Assembly: GCA_035341855.1 (NCBI GenBank)
Contig: DAOQWA010000003.1
Span: forward strand, 1-64,000
Length of the DNA stretch: 64,000 nt
Direction: 5' to 3'
Source of the DNA: QQVM01 sp035341855
GTDB taxonomy: Bacteria > Bacteroidota > Bacteroidia > AKYH767-A > 2013-40CM-41-45
Positions 45,374 to 53,630 of the stretch are shown in pieces. The notes under the pieces were generated by a model that saw nothing but the letters and a program-made list of their open reading frames with translations, ran no database searches and was not told the origin of the DNA. The position numbers and the translations under genes are program-made. Positions within the stretch are counted from its first letter, which is position 1, and each line of letters begins with the position of its first letter.

Positions 45374-46862
45374 AAGCACCGAGGTCTGGCAAAGGTCCTT
45401 GTGGTCGACTATTATTAAGTAAGTCGAAGTTGAGAATAGGATCAGCAGTGAGTACAGAAGCTGCACCTGCATCTATTGCCGGGGAAGAGGTAGAATCGAG
45501 CTGATAATTATTGTTTTCGATATCTCTGAATATGGGGTTTGCATTTCTTAAGATCGCTGCATAATGAGCAGGATTTGAAGTTGGAAAGGCAGCTTCAACT
45601 TTCATGATCGCATGGTCGAACATAAAATTGAATTTCCCCGGTGCTGCATTAGGAAATGAGTCGAGGGAGATCTCGCTTTCCAGATTTCCATAGACAATGC
45701 AGTTTCCAAAGTAAGCATCAATGGGTCTAATATAAACGGCATCTGAAATAAAATAGTTATTCAGATATAAACAAGGATCCTGCCGGTTGCTATTGTTCCA
45801 GAAATTGGCGAAAGTACAGTGATAAAATTTGTAAATACCACCATATAGCATGCTAGCTGTTTGTCCTCCGCAATTTGCAAAGACACTATTGAAAACCCTT
45901 GTATCTGCACCATTCAGTGAGATTCCTGCACCGGCCATGTTCTTGATGATGGTGTTTTCCATGCGAAGGTTTGGTTGCCCAGGTGCGTAGAAACTATCAA
46001 CTCTCAATCCAACATATCCATTTTTAATGATTGCATTTTTTATCTCGCAATCAAAGGCACCTCTTCCGGGAATGTCACTTTGGTTTGTCAGGTTTTCTAA
46101 TCTCAGATTTGATAACCAGATCAGATCCCATTGTCCAGGAACATCCTTATAGGCTGCACCTAATCTGTCTCCTTGAACAATAACAGGTTCAGCCGTAGTT
46201 CCATTAATTTTAAGGGTGCCTGAAGACAGAACGATTAATCCGGAACCCGGATGGATGTGCACATTAGTTCCTTCATTGATGATCAGGCTGCACGAAGAGT
46301 CTACGAGTGCATAGCCGTAGATTACATGAGGTTTGTCTTTATTCCATACTTCATTACATCCCAATACAAATAATGTTCCCATGCCTCCGGCATTTCCGTA
46401 AGGACTATGAAAATAGGCATCTTGACCCCATGCAACCAAATCAACATCTTGCAAGTTTCCGTTAGTTTCGAACAAAATTGAATCTGTGATAATAAGCGGG
46501 ATATTTTGCATGTTAGGATCTACAGTAACTTCCACAAAGATGAAAATACTATCCTCCGAACCAATTTCTATATTCTCAAATGCTTTCCCGGGTATTCCAT
46601 CTACATTCAAACGAAAATTGGAAGAGTTTCCGGATGCCAGCCGCAATGAAGAAATCCTGATTGGCTTTTTACCTGTGTTGTAAACAATAAATAGTTCTGT
46701 TGAACTTCCGACGCCGGTGAATACGGTATCAAAGACAATAGTGTCTTGCGAAAATTCCAGTTTAGCATCTTTATCTGTATCGAAATCTTCTTTTTTACAA
46801 CTATAAAGAAATAGGGCAAAGAGACAGATGAAGAAGAGTGACCGTGTCAGTACAATTTTCAT
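45360..46862 (-). CDS. Lipoprotein with beta-helix-like C-terminal domain
   Basis: A 500-residue predicted lipoprotein (Cys22 in LYSC, followed by Lys-Lys). The first 130 mature residues form a beta-sandwich with a DUF1573-like pattern (FDTVFTGVGSSTELFIVYNTGKKPIRI near 42-68). The rest, about 150-495, has repeating short strands with Asn/Gly turns typical of a right-handed parallel beta-helix (for example ENTIIKNMAGAGISLNGAD). Such domains often bind or cleave polysaccharides, but no catalytic residues stand out. ATG 46862 is chosen, six bases after a TATCTTTG promoter box. It is coupled to wbqC. Confidence 0.83.
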   Translation of the reverse strand: MKIVLTRSLFFICLFALFLYSCKKEDFDTDKDAKLEFSQDTIVFDTVFTGVGSSTELFIVYNTGKKPIRISSLRLASGNSSNFRLNVDGIPGKAFENIEIGSEDSIFIFVEVTVDPNMQNIPLIITDSILFETNGNLQDVDLVAWGQDAYFHSPYGNAGGMGTLFVLGCNEVWNKDKPHVIYGYALVDSSCSLIINEGTNVHIHPGSGLIVLSSGTLKINGTTAEPVIVQGDRLGAAYKDVPGQWDLIWLSNLRLENLTNQSDIPGRGAFDCEIKNAIIKNGYVGLRVDSFYAPGQPNLRMENTIIKNMAGAGISLNGADTRVFNSVFANCGGQTASMLYGGIYKFYHCTFANFWNNSNRQDPCLYLNNYFISDAVYIRPIDAYFGNCIVYGNLESEISLDSFPNAAPGKFNFMFDHAIMKVEAAFPTSNPAHYAAILRNANPIFRDIENNNYQLDSTSSPAIDAGAASVLTADPILNFDLLNNSRPQGPLPDLGAYERR

Positions 46863-46868
46863 GGCCGC

Positions 46869-46876
46869 CAAAGATA
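46869..46876 (-). promoter_or_regulatory. -7 promoter element, possible leaderless start
   Basis: Minus-strand TATCTTTG is a perfect TAnnTTTG box and ends six bases before the ATG at 46862. The predicted transcription start therefore falls at or next to the start codon. No good TTTG element at the usual distance. Confidence 0.5.
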
Positions 46877-47038
46877 GCTTATAATTTGATTTAAGGAAAA
46901 CACTAATGAAATGAATCGGACAAGGTTTCAGTAGTATAAGGAACGAAATTACTTCCTAATCATTGTATAAAAACTCCATGTGTCAAATTTCAATATTGCC
47001 GGGAATCTTTGTTCAGAAAACGAATGATATGATCAAAT

Positions 47039-48745
47039 TTATGAAGATGGTGTAGTGAATAGTTTTAACTTTTCCTGAAGCAATTTTAGTTCTTCCTTGG
47101 CATTGGAAAGATTATTTTCGACTTCAGCAAGTAAGCCTCCCATATTTTTGGAGTTTTGAAAAAATCCGAGGTTGTTTTCGTATTGGTTAATGGTAGACTG
47201 AAGCTTATGTATTTTGTCTTTAATAAGATTTTGTTCTTTACGCATAAGGTTTCCTGACTCATCGGAACGTGAGAGCATTTCTACGTTGTTCCTGAACTTA
47301 TGCATGTGCCTATCCTTATTTTCCATTTTCACACCATCATACAACTTGTCAAGGGCGTTTTTGAACTTTTCCCAGATCCTTTGTTTTTCTTTGAAAGGCA
47401 CGTGTGAAATATTTTTCCATTCTTCAGAAAATGCTTTCAATGATTTGAGATCTTCCTCAGCATTTCCGCTCAGAATAAATTCCTGAACACGTTTAACTAA
47501 TTCTTCTTTTTTCTCAAGGTTTTGAATTTGTTCTTCATCTCTTGACTTAAACTGATCTCTTTTAGCATTGAAGAACTTATCACATGCATCACGGAACTTT
47601 TTCCACAGCTTATTTTCTTCCCATGATTCTACACGACCGGCAGACTTCCATTCTTTCTGAAGATCTAAAATTTCTTTTGTGGGCTCATCCCAGTTATCAT
47701 GTTCTGCATTAGCAATTGCTTCTGTCTTTTCTATAATCGCATGTTTCTTTTCTTTGTTCTCTTTGTGAACTTTTTTTATAGCGTTAAAAAACTCGCGTTT
47801 TTTTCCGTAGAAAGTATTTAAGGCAGCCCGGAATTCATGCCAAATGCGGTCGTTTTCTTTTTTAGGAGCATAACCAACTTTTTTCCATTCCTCAAAAATA
47901 CCGTTGAGGGTGTCAGTCATGGTTTGCCATTGTTTCGGTTTGTCGAAATCTTCGGCAGCTATCCCTTTTGCCCTTTCAAGCAGTCCTTGTTTTAGTGCGA
48001 GATTGGCAACTTCTTCTTTTTGTCTTACCTGATAGTGGTCTCGAATCTTCTGATAAACCTGTCCGATGAGTTCACGATATCGTTTTCTAAGTTCATCGAT
48101 TGTTTCAGGAGGAGTAGGGCCGAGTTCAGACCATTCCATTCTGTAAAGGCTGATCATTCGTTCAATACCGGTTATCGTTTCAACCTGTAAAAGTGCTTCT
48201 ATTTTAGTGAGTAGTTGATTACGATGTTCAAGATTGCGTTTGAAATCCAGTTCACGCAAATCTTTACTCAACTTCATGTTATAATAGAAGTTGTGTACGT
48301 GCCTGTGATAAACACTTTGAATATTTTTATACTCACGATTTGGCACATTGCCGATCTCATTCCATTTGGCTGTGAGTTCATTGAACTGGGAAAAAGCCTT
48401 ACCGATGTTAGTTTCTTCGGCGATGAGTTTTTCAAGATCTGCTATAACCTGTTCTTTTGCTTTAATACGATCTCTGATCTCATCTTTTTTCATCTTCTTA
48501 AGCATCTTTTCCCTGTCGGAAAGGATGTGTAGAAGTTCATTGAAGCGGTCATCAAGCTTATCTTTAGGGGCTTCAAAGTCATCCGAATTACCCCCGTCAT
48601 TCAGAAATTTTTGTAAAAGATCCTGATGAAGCTTTTCACATTCGGTGAGATAGCTGTTTTTGAGCTCATCTGCTTTGGAAAAAACTTCTTCCTGAATATT
48701 TTCCTTAATTAACTCTTCCAAGCTGGAAATAATTTCTTCCTTCAT
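47039..48745 (-). CDS. DUF349 repeat protein
   Basis: A 568-residue cytoplasmic protein built of about five DUF349 repeats, each a three-helix unit of about 70-75 residues with the core W-x-x-x-G-x-x-P-x-x-x-x-x-x-L-W-x-x-F-R/K (visible as GNVPNRE, GPTPPE, GYAPKKE, GRVESWE, HVPFKEK). The ends are acidic/basic coiled coils. The function is not known; DUF349 proteins are common and conserved in Bacteroidota, and the related YccJ-like proteins have no role assigned. It stands alone with a TAATTTTG box upstream (48790-48797, minus strand). Confidence 0.9.
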   Translation of the reverse strand: MKEEIISSLEELIKENIQEEVFSKADELKNSYLTECEKLHQDLLQKFLNDGGNSDDFEAPKDKLDDRFNELLHILSDREKMLKKMKKDEIRDRIKAKEQVIADLEKLIAEETNIGKAFSQFNELTAKWNEIGNVPNREYKNIQSVYHRHVHNFYYNMKLSKDLRELDFKRNLEHRNQLLTKIEALLQVETITGIERMISLYRMEWSELGPTPPETIDELRKRYRELIGQVYQKIRDHYQVRQKEEVANLALKQGLLERAKGIAAEDFDKPKQWQTMTDTLNGIFEEWKKVGYAPKKENDRIWHEFRAALNTFYGKKREFFNAIKKVHKENKEKKHAIIEKTEAIANAEHDNWDEPTKEILDLQKEWKSAGRVESWEENKLWKKFRDACDKFFNAKRDQFKSRDEEQIQNLEKKEELVKRVQEFILSGNAEEDLKSLKAFSEEWKNISHVPFKEKQRIWEKFKNALDKLYDGVKMENKDRHMHKFRNNVEMLSRSDESGNLMRKEQNLIKDKIHKLQSTINQYENNLGFFQNSKNMGGLLAEVENNLSNAKEELKLLQEKLKLFTTPSS

Positions 48746-49048
48746 ACGATAAGATCAATTTACATCGTCCGGAATTTATGGACGAGTCCCAAAATTAATA
48801 TTAGTTTTGGTGGGGTGCGAATCAAGGCAATCTTGCATTGCCAAACAGTGATCCAATATAGAACAGAACGAATCAATTGTCAAGTATTAAGCTCAGAGAA
48901 TCTTAAAATAATCTGTAATTTAACATGCTTGAAATTAAGAGGGCTAAGTGCCCGCTCGACAATTGATCAGAGTCCCGATAAATAATTATAAATACTTGAA
49001 AATCAGGATTGTGTAAAATCAGCGGTTTTCTAAATTCCATTAAATTTC
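48746..49048. other. Gene-free region with inverted repeats
   Basis: This 300-base stretch has no credible gene. It holds a TAATTTTG box (48790-48797) for the DUF349 gene on the minus strand, an exact 10-base inverted repeat pair (48872-48881 and 48958-48967) with 76 bases between, and a small GGGC/GCCC hairpin (48941-48953). An RNA that folds from the two arms is possible but not supported by a promoter or a terminator. Confidence 0.35.
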
Positions 49049-49079
49049 TTTGTAATTTAAATTTTAATAGCTACATTTG
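49049..49079 (+). promoter_or_regulatory. Promoter of the L31 gene
   Basis: TTTG (49049-49052), a 19-base spacer and TACATTTG (49072-49079) match the Bacteroidota consensus exactly. The start of transcription would be near 49085, giving a leader of about 15 bases. Confidence 0.8.
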
Positions 49080-49099
49080 CCACCCTTAAAAGACAAAAA

Positions 49100-49363
49100 A
49101 TGAAGAAAGATATACATCCGGAGAACTATCGCCTGGTCGTTTTTAAAGACATTTCCTGCGATTACAGCTTTTTAACCCGGTCTACTGTAGACACAAAAGA
49201 TACTATCACCTGGGAAGATGGTAAAGAATACCCCCTGGTAAAGCTTGAGATAAGTCATATGTCCCATCCATTTTACACCGGTAAGATAAAGCTTATTGAC
49301 ACTGCGGGACGTGTAGACAAATTCCGTTCACGCTACGCTAAAAAGCAAGAAGTAAAAAAATAA
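49100..49363 (+). CDS. rpmE2: 50S ribosomal protein L31, type B
   Basis: An 87-residue protein of the large ribosomal subunit. It has only one Cys (residue 20), so the zinc-binding cysteines of type A L31 are absent and the protein is the zinc-independent type B. Signatures: HPENYRLVVFKDIS at the start and SHPFYTGK in the middle. In many bacteria type B is induced on zinc limitation, but in Bacteroidota it can be the only L31. A strong promoter precedes it and a terminator follows. The GlmU-like gene is next, a common neighbour in Bacteroidota. Confidence 0.96.
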   Translation: MKKDIHPENYRLVVFKDISCDYSFLTRSTVDTKDTITWEDGKEYPLVKLEISHMSHPFYTGKIKLIDTAGRVDKFRSRYAKKQEVKK

Positions 49364-49382
49364 TTCGTGCCGTTGCATGATT

Positions 49383-49418
49383 AAAAGTCCCCGTTAGCCT
49401 ACGGGGACTTTTTTTTTG
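49383..49418 (+). terminator. Terminator after rpmE2
   Basis: A perfect 12-base-pair stem (49383-49394 / 49401-49412) with a six-base loop and a T run. It sits 19 bases past the L31 stop. Confidence 0.93.
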
Positions 49419-49430
49419 GAGAACATTGGT

Positions 49431-49438
49431 TAATTTTG
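49431..49438 (+). promoter_or_regulatory. -7 promoter element of the GlmU-like gene
   Basis: TAATTTTG is a TAnnTTTG match, 18 bases before the ATG. A TTTG at 49415-49418 is closer (12 bases) than usual, so the -33 element is doubtful. Confidence 0.4.
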
Positions 49439-49456
49439 AGCAACAATTAGATCCTT

Positions 49457-50647
49457 ATGAATATTATTTTATTTGATGACGAAGCGAGAACAGGTCTTTT
49501 ACCGCTGACATTTACTAAACCTGTCTCTGAATTGCGATTGGGAATTCTCACCATAAGAGAAAAATGGCAAAAGTTTATAAAGGGAGACGTTTCCTGGTCA
49601 ACGCAGGACTACCTTCAAAGCAAATATCCTCTTGTCATTAAGACTGAAAATCTTTTCATTAACGGTTCTGTTTCTCCAAATGCTGAATTAGTTTCTGCTA
49701 TTGAAAAATTGGAGTCCGGACAAAGCATCAGGCAGGCAGAAGTCTTGATTGCTTTCAAGGCAAAGGCTGTGTCTGCAGAATTGTTCCATAAAGAAAGAAT
49801 TTACAAAGAAGAATCAGGAATAGAATTCAAGGGAAATTTAGTCAGGCTACGACAGTGCTGGGATCTTTTTTCAAAGAATGAACAAGCTATCAGCGATGAC
49901 TTTCATCTCATCACCAAAGGCAGAAAATCTCAACCTGTTTCTTCCAGCAACCAAACCATCAATCCTGAAAACATTTTTTTAGAAGAAGGAGCTAAAGTCG
50001 AATGTGCAGTTCTCAATGCAAGTACCGGTTTTATATATCTCGATAAAAACTCTGAAGTGATGGAAGGTGCCATGATAAGAGGACCATTTTCGCTCGGTGA
50101 AGCGTCACAACTAAAGATGGGCGCAAAGATTTATGGGGCTACAACAATAGGACCACATTGTAAAGTGGGAGGTGAGGTAAATAATTCGGTGATATCCGGA
50201 TATTCGAACAAGGCACATGATGGTTTCCTTGGTAATTCTGTAATCGGCGAATGGTGTAATCTTGGTGCCGATTCAAATAATTCTAATCTGAAGAATAATT
50301 ACTCTACCGTGAAAGTTTGGAGTTTCGAGGAGGAGAACTATGTTAGTTCAGGACTTCAATTCTGTGGCTTGATAATGGGTGATCATTCCAAGTGCAGTAT
50401 TAATACTATGTTTAACACAGGAACCGTTGTAGGAGTAAGTGCAAATATTTTTGGAAATGGATTTCCTCAAAAATATATACCATCGTTTTCATGGGGAGGT
50501 TCAGAAGGCTTTAACACTTATCGTCTGGAGGAAGCAATGGATGTAGCACAACGTGTATTTGAACGACGCAAGCTAGAATTCGGTGCTGCCGATCAGGAGA
50601 TTTTCAAACATCTTTTTGACCTTACCACAATACACAGAGCCTGGTAA
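49457..50647 (+). CDS. GlmU-like putative sugar nucleotidyltransferase
   Basis: A 396-residue protein. The N-terminal half resembles the sugar nucleotidyltransferase fold of a Bacteroidota GlmU-like family but has no canonical LxAGxGTRM pyrophosphorylase loop; it begins FDDEARTGLLPLTFTKP. The C-terminal half (about 180-360) is a left-handed beta-helix of hexapeptide repeats with Ile/Val/Ala at the first position of each turn. This arrangement fits a bifunctional acetyltransferase/uridylyltransferase, but whether it makes UDP-GlcNAc is not certain. It follows rpmE2 with a terminator and its own promoter box between. Confidence 0.83.
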   Translation: MNIILFDDEARTGLLPLTFTKPVSELRLGILTIREKWQKFIKGDVSWSTQDYLQSKYPLVIKTENLFINGSVSPNAELVSAIEKLESGQSIRQAEVLIAFKAKAVSAELFHKERIYKEESGIEFKGNLVRLRQCWDLFSKNEQAISDDFHLITKGRKSQPVSSSNQTINPENIFLEEGAKVECAVLNASTGFIYLDKNSEVMEGAMIRGPFSLGEASQLKMGAKIYGATTIGPHCKVGGEVNNSVISGYSNKAHDGFLGNSVIGEWCNLGADSNNSNLKNNYSTVKVWSFEEENYVSSGLQFCGLIMGDHSKCSINTMFNTGTVVGVSANIFGNGFPQKYIPSFSWGGSEGFNTYRLEEAMDVAQRVFERRKLEFGAADQEIFKHLFDLTTIHRAW

Positions 50648-50700
50648 AATATTTTAGGATATATTACGTATTAGATGAAATGTTTAAATAGAAAATTCTA

Positions 50701-51258
50701 ATGGACCAGTTAAGTGAAGTGCTTATGTATTTTGTGCCGGCCATGCTGGTGATGGTTGCTATGTTTGTTGTGCTTAAGCGTTTCGTTGAGGCCCAGAAGG
50801 AAGAAGTAAAGAATTTTCTGGAAAGAGACTTGAAGCTAAAGCTTGCCGATGACAAGAGTAAGAGGTGGAAGGAATCACAGCCTCTCAGATTACAAGCATG
50901 TGAAAGATTAATACTTTTTCTGGAGAGAATTTCGCCTAACAGTATTTTGCTGCGTGTTAACCGAACCGGAATGAATGCGACTCAGTTGCATTCTGATCTG
51001 TTGGCTACAATCAGAGCGGAGTATGAGCACAATCTATCTCAACAGCTTTATATTTCGGAGGAGGCCTGGGAAGAAGTGAAGTCCGCAAAAGAAGCGATGG
51101 TTAAATTATGCCATCTTGCATACAATATTGCCGGCAATAATGCAACAGGACTGCAGTTGAGCAGCCAGATCTTTGAACAGGCGCTAAAATTAGACTCACT
51201 TCCAACGCAAACGGCTATTGATTTTATAAAGGCAGAAGCCAGGGAGATGTTTGAGTAA
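50701..51258 (+). CDS. Conserved membrane-anchored protein of unknown function
   Basis: A 185-residue protein with an N-terminal membrane helix (about 8-28) and a helical cytoplasmic domain. It has a distinctive central section, RLQACERLILFLERISPNS, and a second, RAEYEHNLSQQLYISEEAW, both of which I recognise as conserved among Bacteroidota hypothetical proteins. No function is known to me. It is located between the GlmU-like gene and the mutase gene. The mutase start (51304) is 45 bases after its stop, so co-transcription is likely. Confidence 0.8.
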   Translation: MDQLSEVLMYFVPAMLVMVAMFVVLKRFVEAQKEEVKNFLERDLKLKLADDKSKRWKESQPLRLQACERLILFLERISPNSILLRVNRTGMNATQLHSDLLATIRAEYEHNLSQQLYISEEAWEEVKSAKEAMVKLCHLAYNIAGNNATGLQLSSQIFEQALKLDSLPTQTAIDFIKAEAREMFE

Positions 51259-51303
51259 GTTGTTGAATTGCGATGTGTTAATCCTAAACTAATTTTTGAT
51301 CTC

Positions 51304-52869
51304 ATGAAAAAAGGAATACAAGAGGAGAAAAAATTTATTACTGACAGTGGGATAGAGATCAAGAAGGTGTACACTGAGCATTCACAATTGAATGAGATGC
51401 CGGGAGAGTTCCCGTTTACCCGGGGAGTTCAGCCTGATATGTTTCGCAAGCGCTTATGGACGATGAGACAATATGCCGGCTTTTCAACAGCGGAAGAGTC
51501 AAATAAACGTTATCATTATTTACTCGGACAAGGAACTACAGGCTTGTCTGTCGCATTTGACCTGCCTACACAGATTGGTTATGATTCAGATCATGAATTA
51601 TCCGAAGGTGAAGTTGGGAAGGCCGGTGTTGCTATTGATAGTTTGAAAGATATGGAGGTCCTTTTCGAAGGGATCAGTCTGGAGAAGATCACTACGTCGA
51701 TGACTATCAATTCAACAGCATCAATATTGTTGGCATTGTACATTGCACTTGCAAAAAGGCAGGGAGCAGACCTGAAGAGTATCAGCGGCACAATACAAAA
51801 CGACATATTGAAGGAATATGCTGCACGAGGAACTTATATTTATCCACCGCAGCCAAGCATGCGGATCATCACCGATATTTTTGAATACTGCAGTAAAGAA
51901 GTTCCTAAGTGGAATACCATATCTATTTCCGGATATCATATACGTGAGGCAGGATCTACGGCAGCTCAAGAACTTGCTTTCACTTTGGCAAATGGAAAGG
52001 CTTATGTACAAGCAGCAATAGAAAAGGGATTAGACATAAATGTCTTTGGAAAAAGATTGTCATTCTTTTTTAATGCACATAATAATCTTTTTCAGGAAGT
52101 GGCAAAATTCAGGGCTGCAAGAAGGATGTGGGCCACTATCATGAAAGAGCTCGGAGCAACAGAGGACAGGGCTATGATGTTGCGTTTTCATACCCAAACA
52201 GGTGGTTCGACCTTAACGGCACAGCAACCAATGAACAATATCATGCGTGTCACATTGCAGGCCTTGTCTGCAGTATTGGGTGGAACGCAGTCACTGCATA
52301 CAAATGGTTATGACGAAGCCTTGAGTCTGCCAACAGAAGAGGCAGCAAGTCTTGCATTACGCACTCAGCAGATTATAGGATTTGAAAGTGGAGTGACAGA
52401 AACCGTCGATCCACTGGGTGGATCCTATTTTATTGAATCACTCACGGATGAACTCGAAAAGAAGGCTTATGAATACATCAATAAGATAGATGCTATGGGA
52501 GGATCTGTAAAAGCAATCGAGGCAGGTTACATACAAAATGAAATTGCCGGAGCTTCTTATCAGTATCAACAAGCTATCCAGAGTGGTGAAAGGATCTTAG
52601 TTGGCGTCAATCAGTTTGAAATGGAAGAGCCTGCATTCGATAAAATATTTTCAATTGATGACTCTATAAGACAAGTGCAAATCGAAAAGATTAAAGCATT
52701 AAAGAAGCAAAGGAACAATGATGCAGTCCTGCAAGCATTGAAGAAAGTTGAGACTGATGCCAAAGATGGAACAAATCTAATGCCGGGTATCATTCATGCT
52801 GTTGAGCAGTATGCTACCTTGGGTGAGATCTCAGATGTTATGCGGGGGGTGTTTGGAGAGTATAGGTAG
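51304..52869 (+). CDS. Methylmalonyl-CoA mutase, catalytic (alpha) subunit
   Basis: A 521-residue mutase catalytic chain from ATG 51304 (the open frame starts at 51268). It interconverts methylmalonyl-CoA and succinyl-CoA using adenosylcobalamin. Specificity residues: Tyr57 (RQYAGFSTA) corresponds to the Tyr of methylmalonyl-CoA mutase, and the Arg in EYAARGTYI to the Arg that holds the substrate carboxylate; isobutyryl-CoA mutases carry Phe and Gln instead. The cobalamin-binding domain (DxHxxG) is absent, so a separate small subunit is needed and is not in this window. It is preceded by the conserved membrane protein gene. Confidence 0.92.
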   Translation: MKKGIQEEKKFITDSGIEIKKVYTEHSQLNEMPGEFPFTRGVQPDMFRKRLWTMRQYAGFSTAEESNKRYHYLLGQGTTGLSVAFDLPTQIGYDSDHELSEGEVGKAGVAIDSLKDMEVLFEGISLEKITTSMTINSTASILLALYIALAKRQGADLKSISGTIQNDILKEYAARGTYIYPPQPSMRIITDIFEYCSKEVPKWNTISISGYHIREAGSTAAQELAFTLANGKAYVQAAIEKGLDINVFGKRLSFFFNAHNNLFQEVAKFRAARRMWATIMKELGATEDRAMMLRFHTQTGGSTLTAQQPMNNIMRVTLQALSAVLGGTQSLHTNGYDEALSLPTEEAASLALRTQQIIGFESGVTETVDPLGGSYFIESLTDELEKKAYEYINKIDAMGGSVKAIEAGYIQNEIAGASYQYQQAIQSGERILVGVNQFEMEEPAFDKIFSIDDSIRQVQIEKIKALKKQRNNDAVLQALKKVETDAKDGTNLMPGIIHAVEQYATLGEISDVMRGVFGEYR

Positions 52870-52891
52870 AAAGGCAAAGGGTTAAACCAAA

Positions 52892-53209
52892 TCATCCCTT
52901 AGCTGCAAGAATCACAAAGACCTCTTCATTATCTCGCTTCATGTAATATTTTTCACGAGCGAATTTTTCGAGATTTTCTCTGTTGGTTCTTAGTTCGTTG
53001 AGGTTTTCCTTGTTACGGCTGATCTCATTTTCGTAAAACTCCTTTTCTGATTGGAGTTTGTGCAGCTGAGAACGGTAGGAGGAGATGGTAATAAAGTCAT
53101 TACGATCGAAAAAACTCAACCAAACGATGAAGCCCAGAAGAGTCAGGAAATATTTGTTCTTACACTTGTAAAGGTACTTGAGAAATAAAGGCTGCTTCTT
53201 CTTTTTCAT
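52892..53209 (-). CDS. Septum formation initiator, DivIC/FtsB family
   Basis: A 105-residue bitopic protein from ATG 53209 (a TTG three bases earlier opens the frame). A basic N-terminus, one membrane helix (about 19-35) and a periplasmic coiled coil (about 45-85, with E-K-E-F-Y-E-N-E-I heptads) ending in KFAREKYYMKRDNEEVFVI. This is the DivIC/FtsB arrangement; these proteins join FtsL and FtsQ in the divisome. Its stop is convergent with the mutase gene, 23 bases apart. Confidence 0.92.
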   Translation of the reverse strand: MKKKKQPLFLKYLYKCKNKYFLTLLGFIVWLSFFDRNDFITISSYRSQLHKLQSEKEFYENEISRNKENLNELRTNRENLEKFAREKYYMKRDNEEVFVILAAKG

Positions 53210-53212
53210 CAA

Positions 53213-53521
53213 TCTTAGAATTATCTGTCTGTCTTATTTAGCCAGCCTTGGCATTAATGGTGAAGGATTATTTTCGAATGAATAAGGTGTACGAAGATTT
53301 TTTCAGATGGTTCTTGTTCAATGAAATTTTTTTCTCAATTCCTTGCAGCTATTTAAGCTTTAGCAAATATGAGGATGCCGGTTGGTCCTTAACGGATAGC
53401 GTATAGAAAGAATTGTCTACAGATGCGGAAACAAGCCTAATTAAATGGTTTAAATCTCTGAATATCAGATAAGCTAAGCGTTCCGACAAGGTTCAGAACA
53501 GGTACATCAGAAAAAGTTGGG
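53213..53521. other. Gene-free stretch before the scaffold gap
   Basis: No recognised gene. A 49-codon plus-strand frame (53257-53406) exists but has the aromatic-rich composition of AT-rich noise. No terminator or promoter match was found. The region separates divIC from the frame that ends at 53522. Confidence 0.4.
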
Positions 53522-53620
53522 TTAAGCTTTAGTTTTGGTCTGCCTACCCGTCATGACATGGACTCCATTGGTTTTTTCAGATGCCATAAATCCTTTCAAT
53601 TTTTCATCGCTGGCCTTTTC
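53522..53620 (-). CDS. C-terminal fragment of a gene cut by the scaffold gap
   Basis: A 32-codon open frame on the minus strand enters from the N run and ends with TAA at 53522-53524. The peptide begins EKASDEKLKGFMAS and ends MTGRQTKTKA, a composition like a true protein tail (Lys-rich, no rare patterns). It is not in the frame that PruA would have if the gap were exactly ten bases. It is either the end of a separate gene or of a PruA with a longer tail. I do not recognise the family. Confidence 0.4.
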   Translation of the reverse strand, partial: EKASDEKLKGFMASEKTNGVHVMTGRQTKTKA

Positions 53621-53630
53621 NNNNNNNNNN
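53621..53630. other. Assembly gap (10 N)
   Basis: Ten N. The size is a placeholder, so the true distance and the reading frame across it are unknown. Confidence 0.98.

Noticed and set aside
53257..53406. 49-codon plus-strand frame MVKDYFRMNKVYEDF...
   Set aside because: Aromatic-rich composition of AT-rich intergenic DNA, no neighbour link, no promoter match.
53604..53620. PruA reading frame continued through the N run to a stop at 53604
   Set aside because: The frame depends on the placeholder length of ten N and is not evidence of the real C-terminus.
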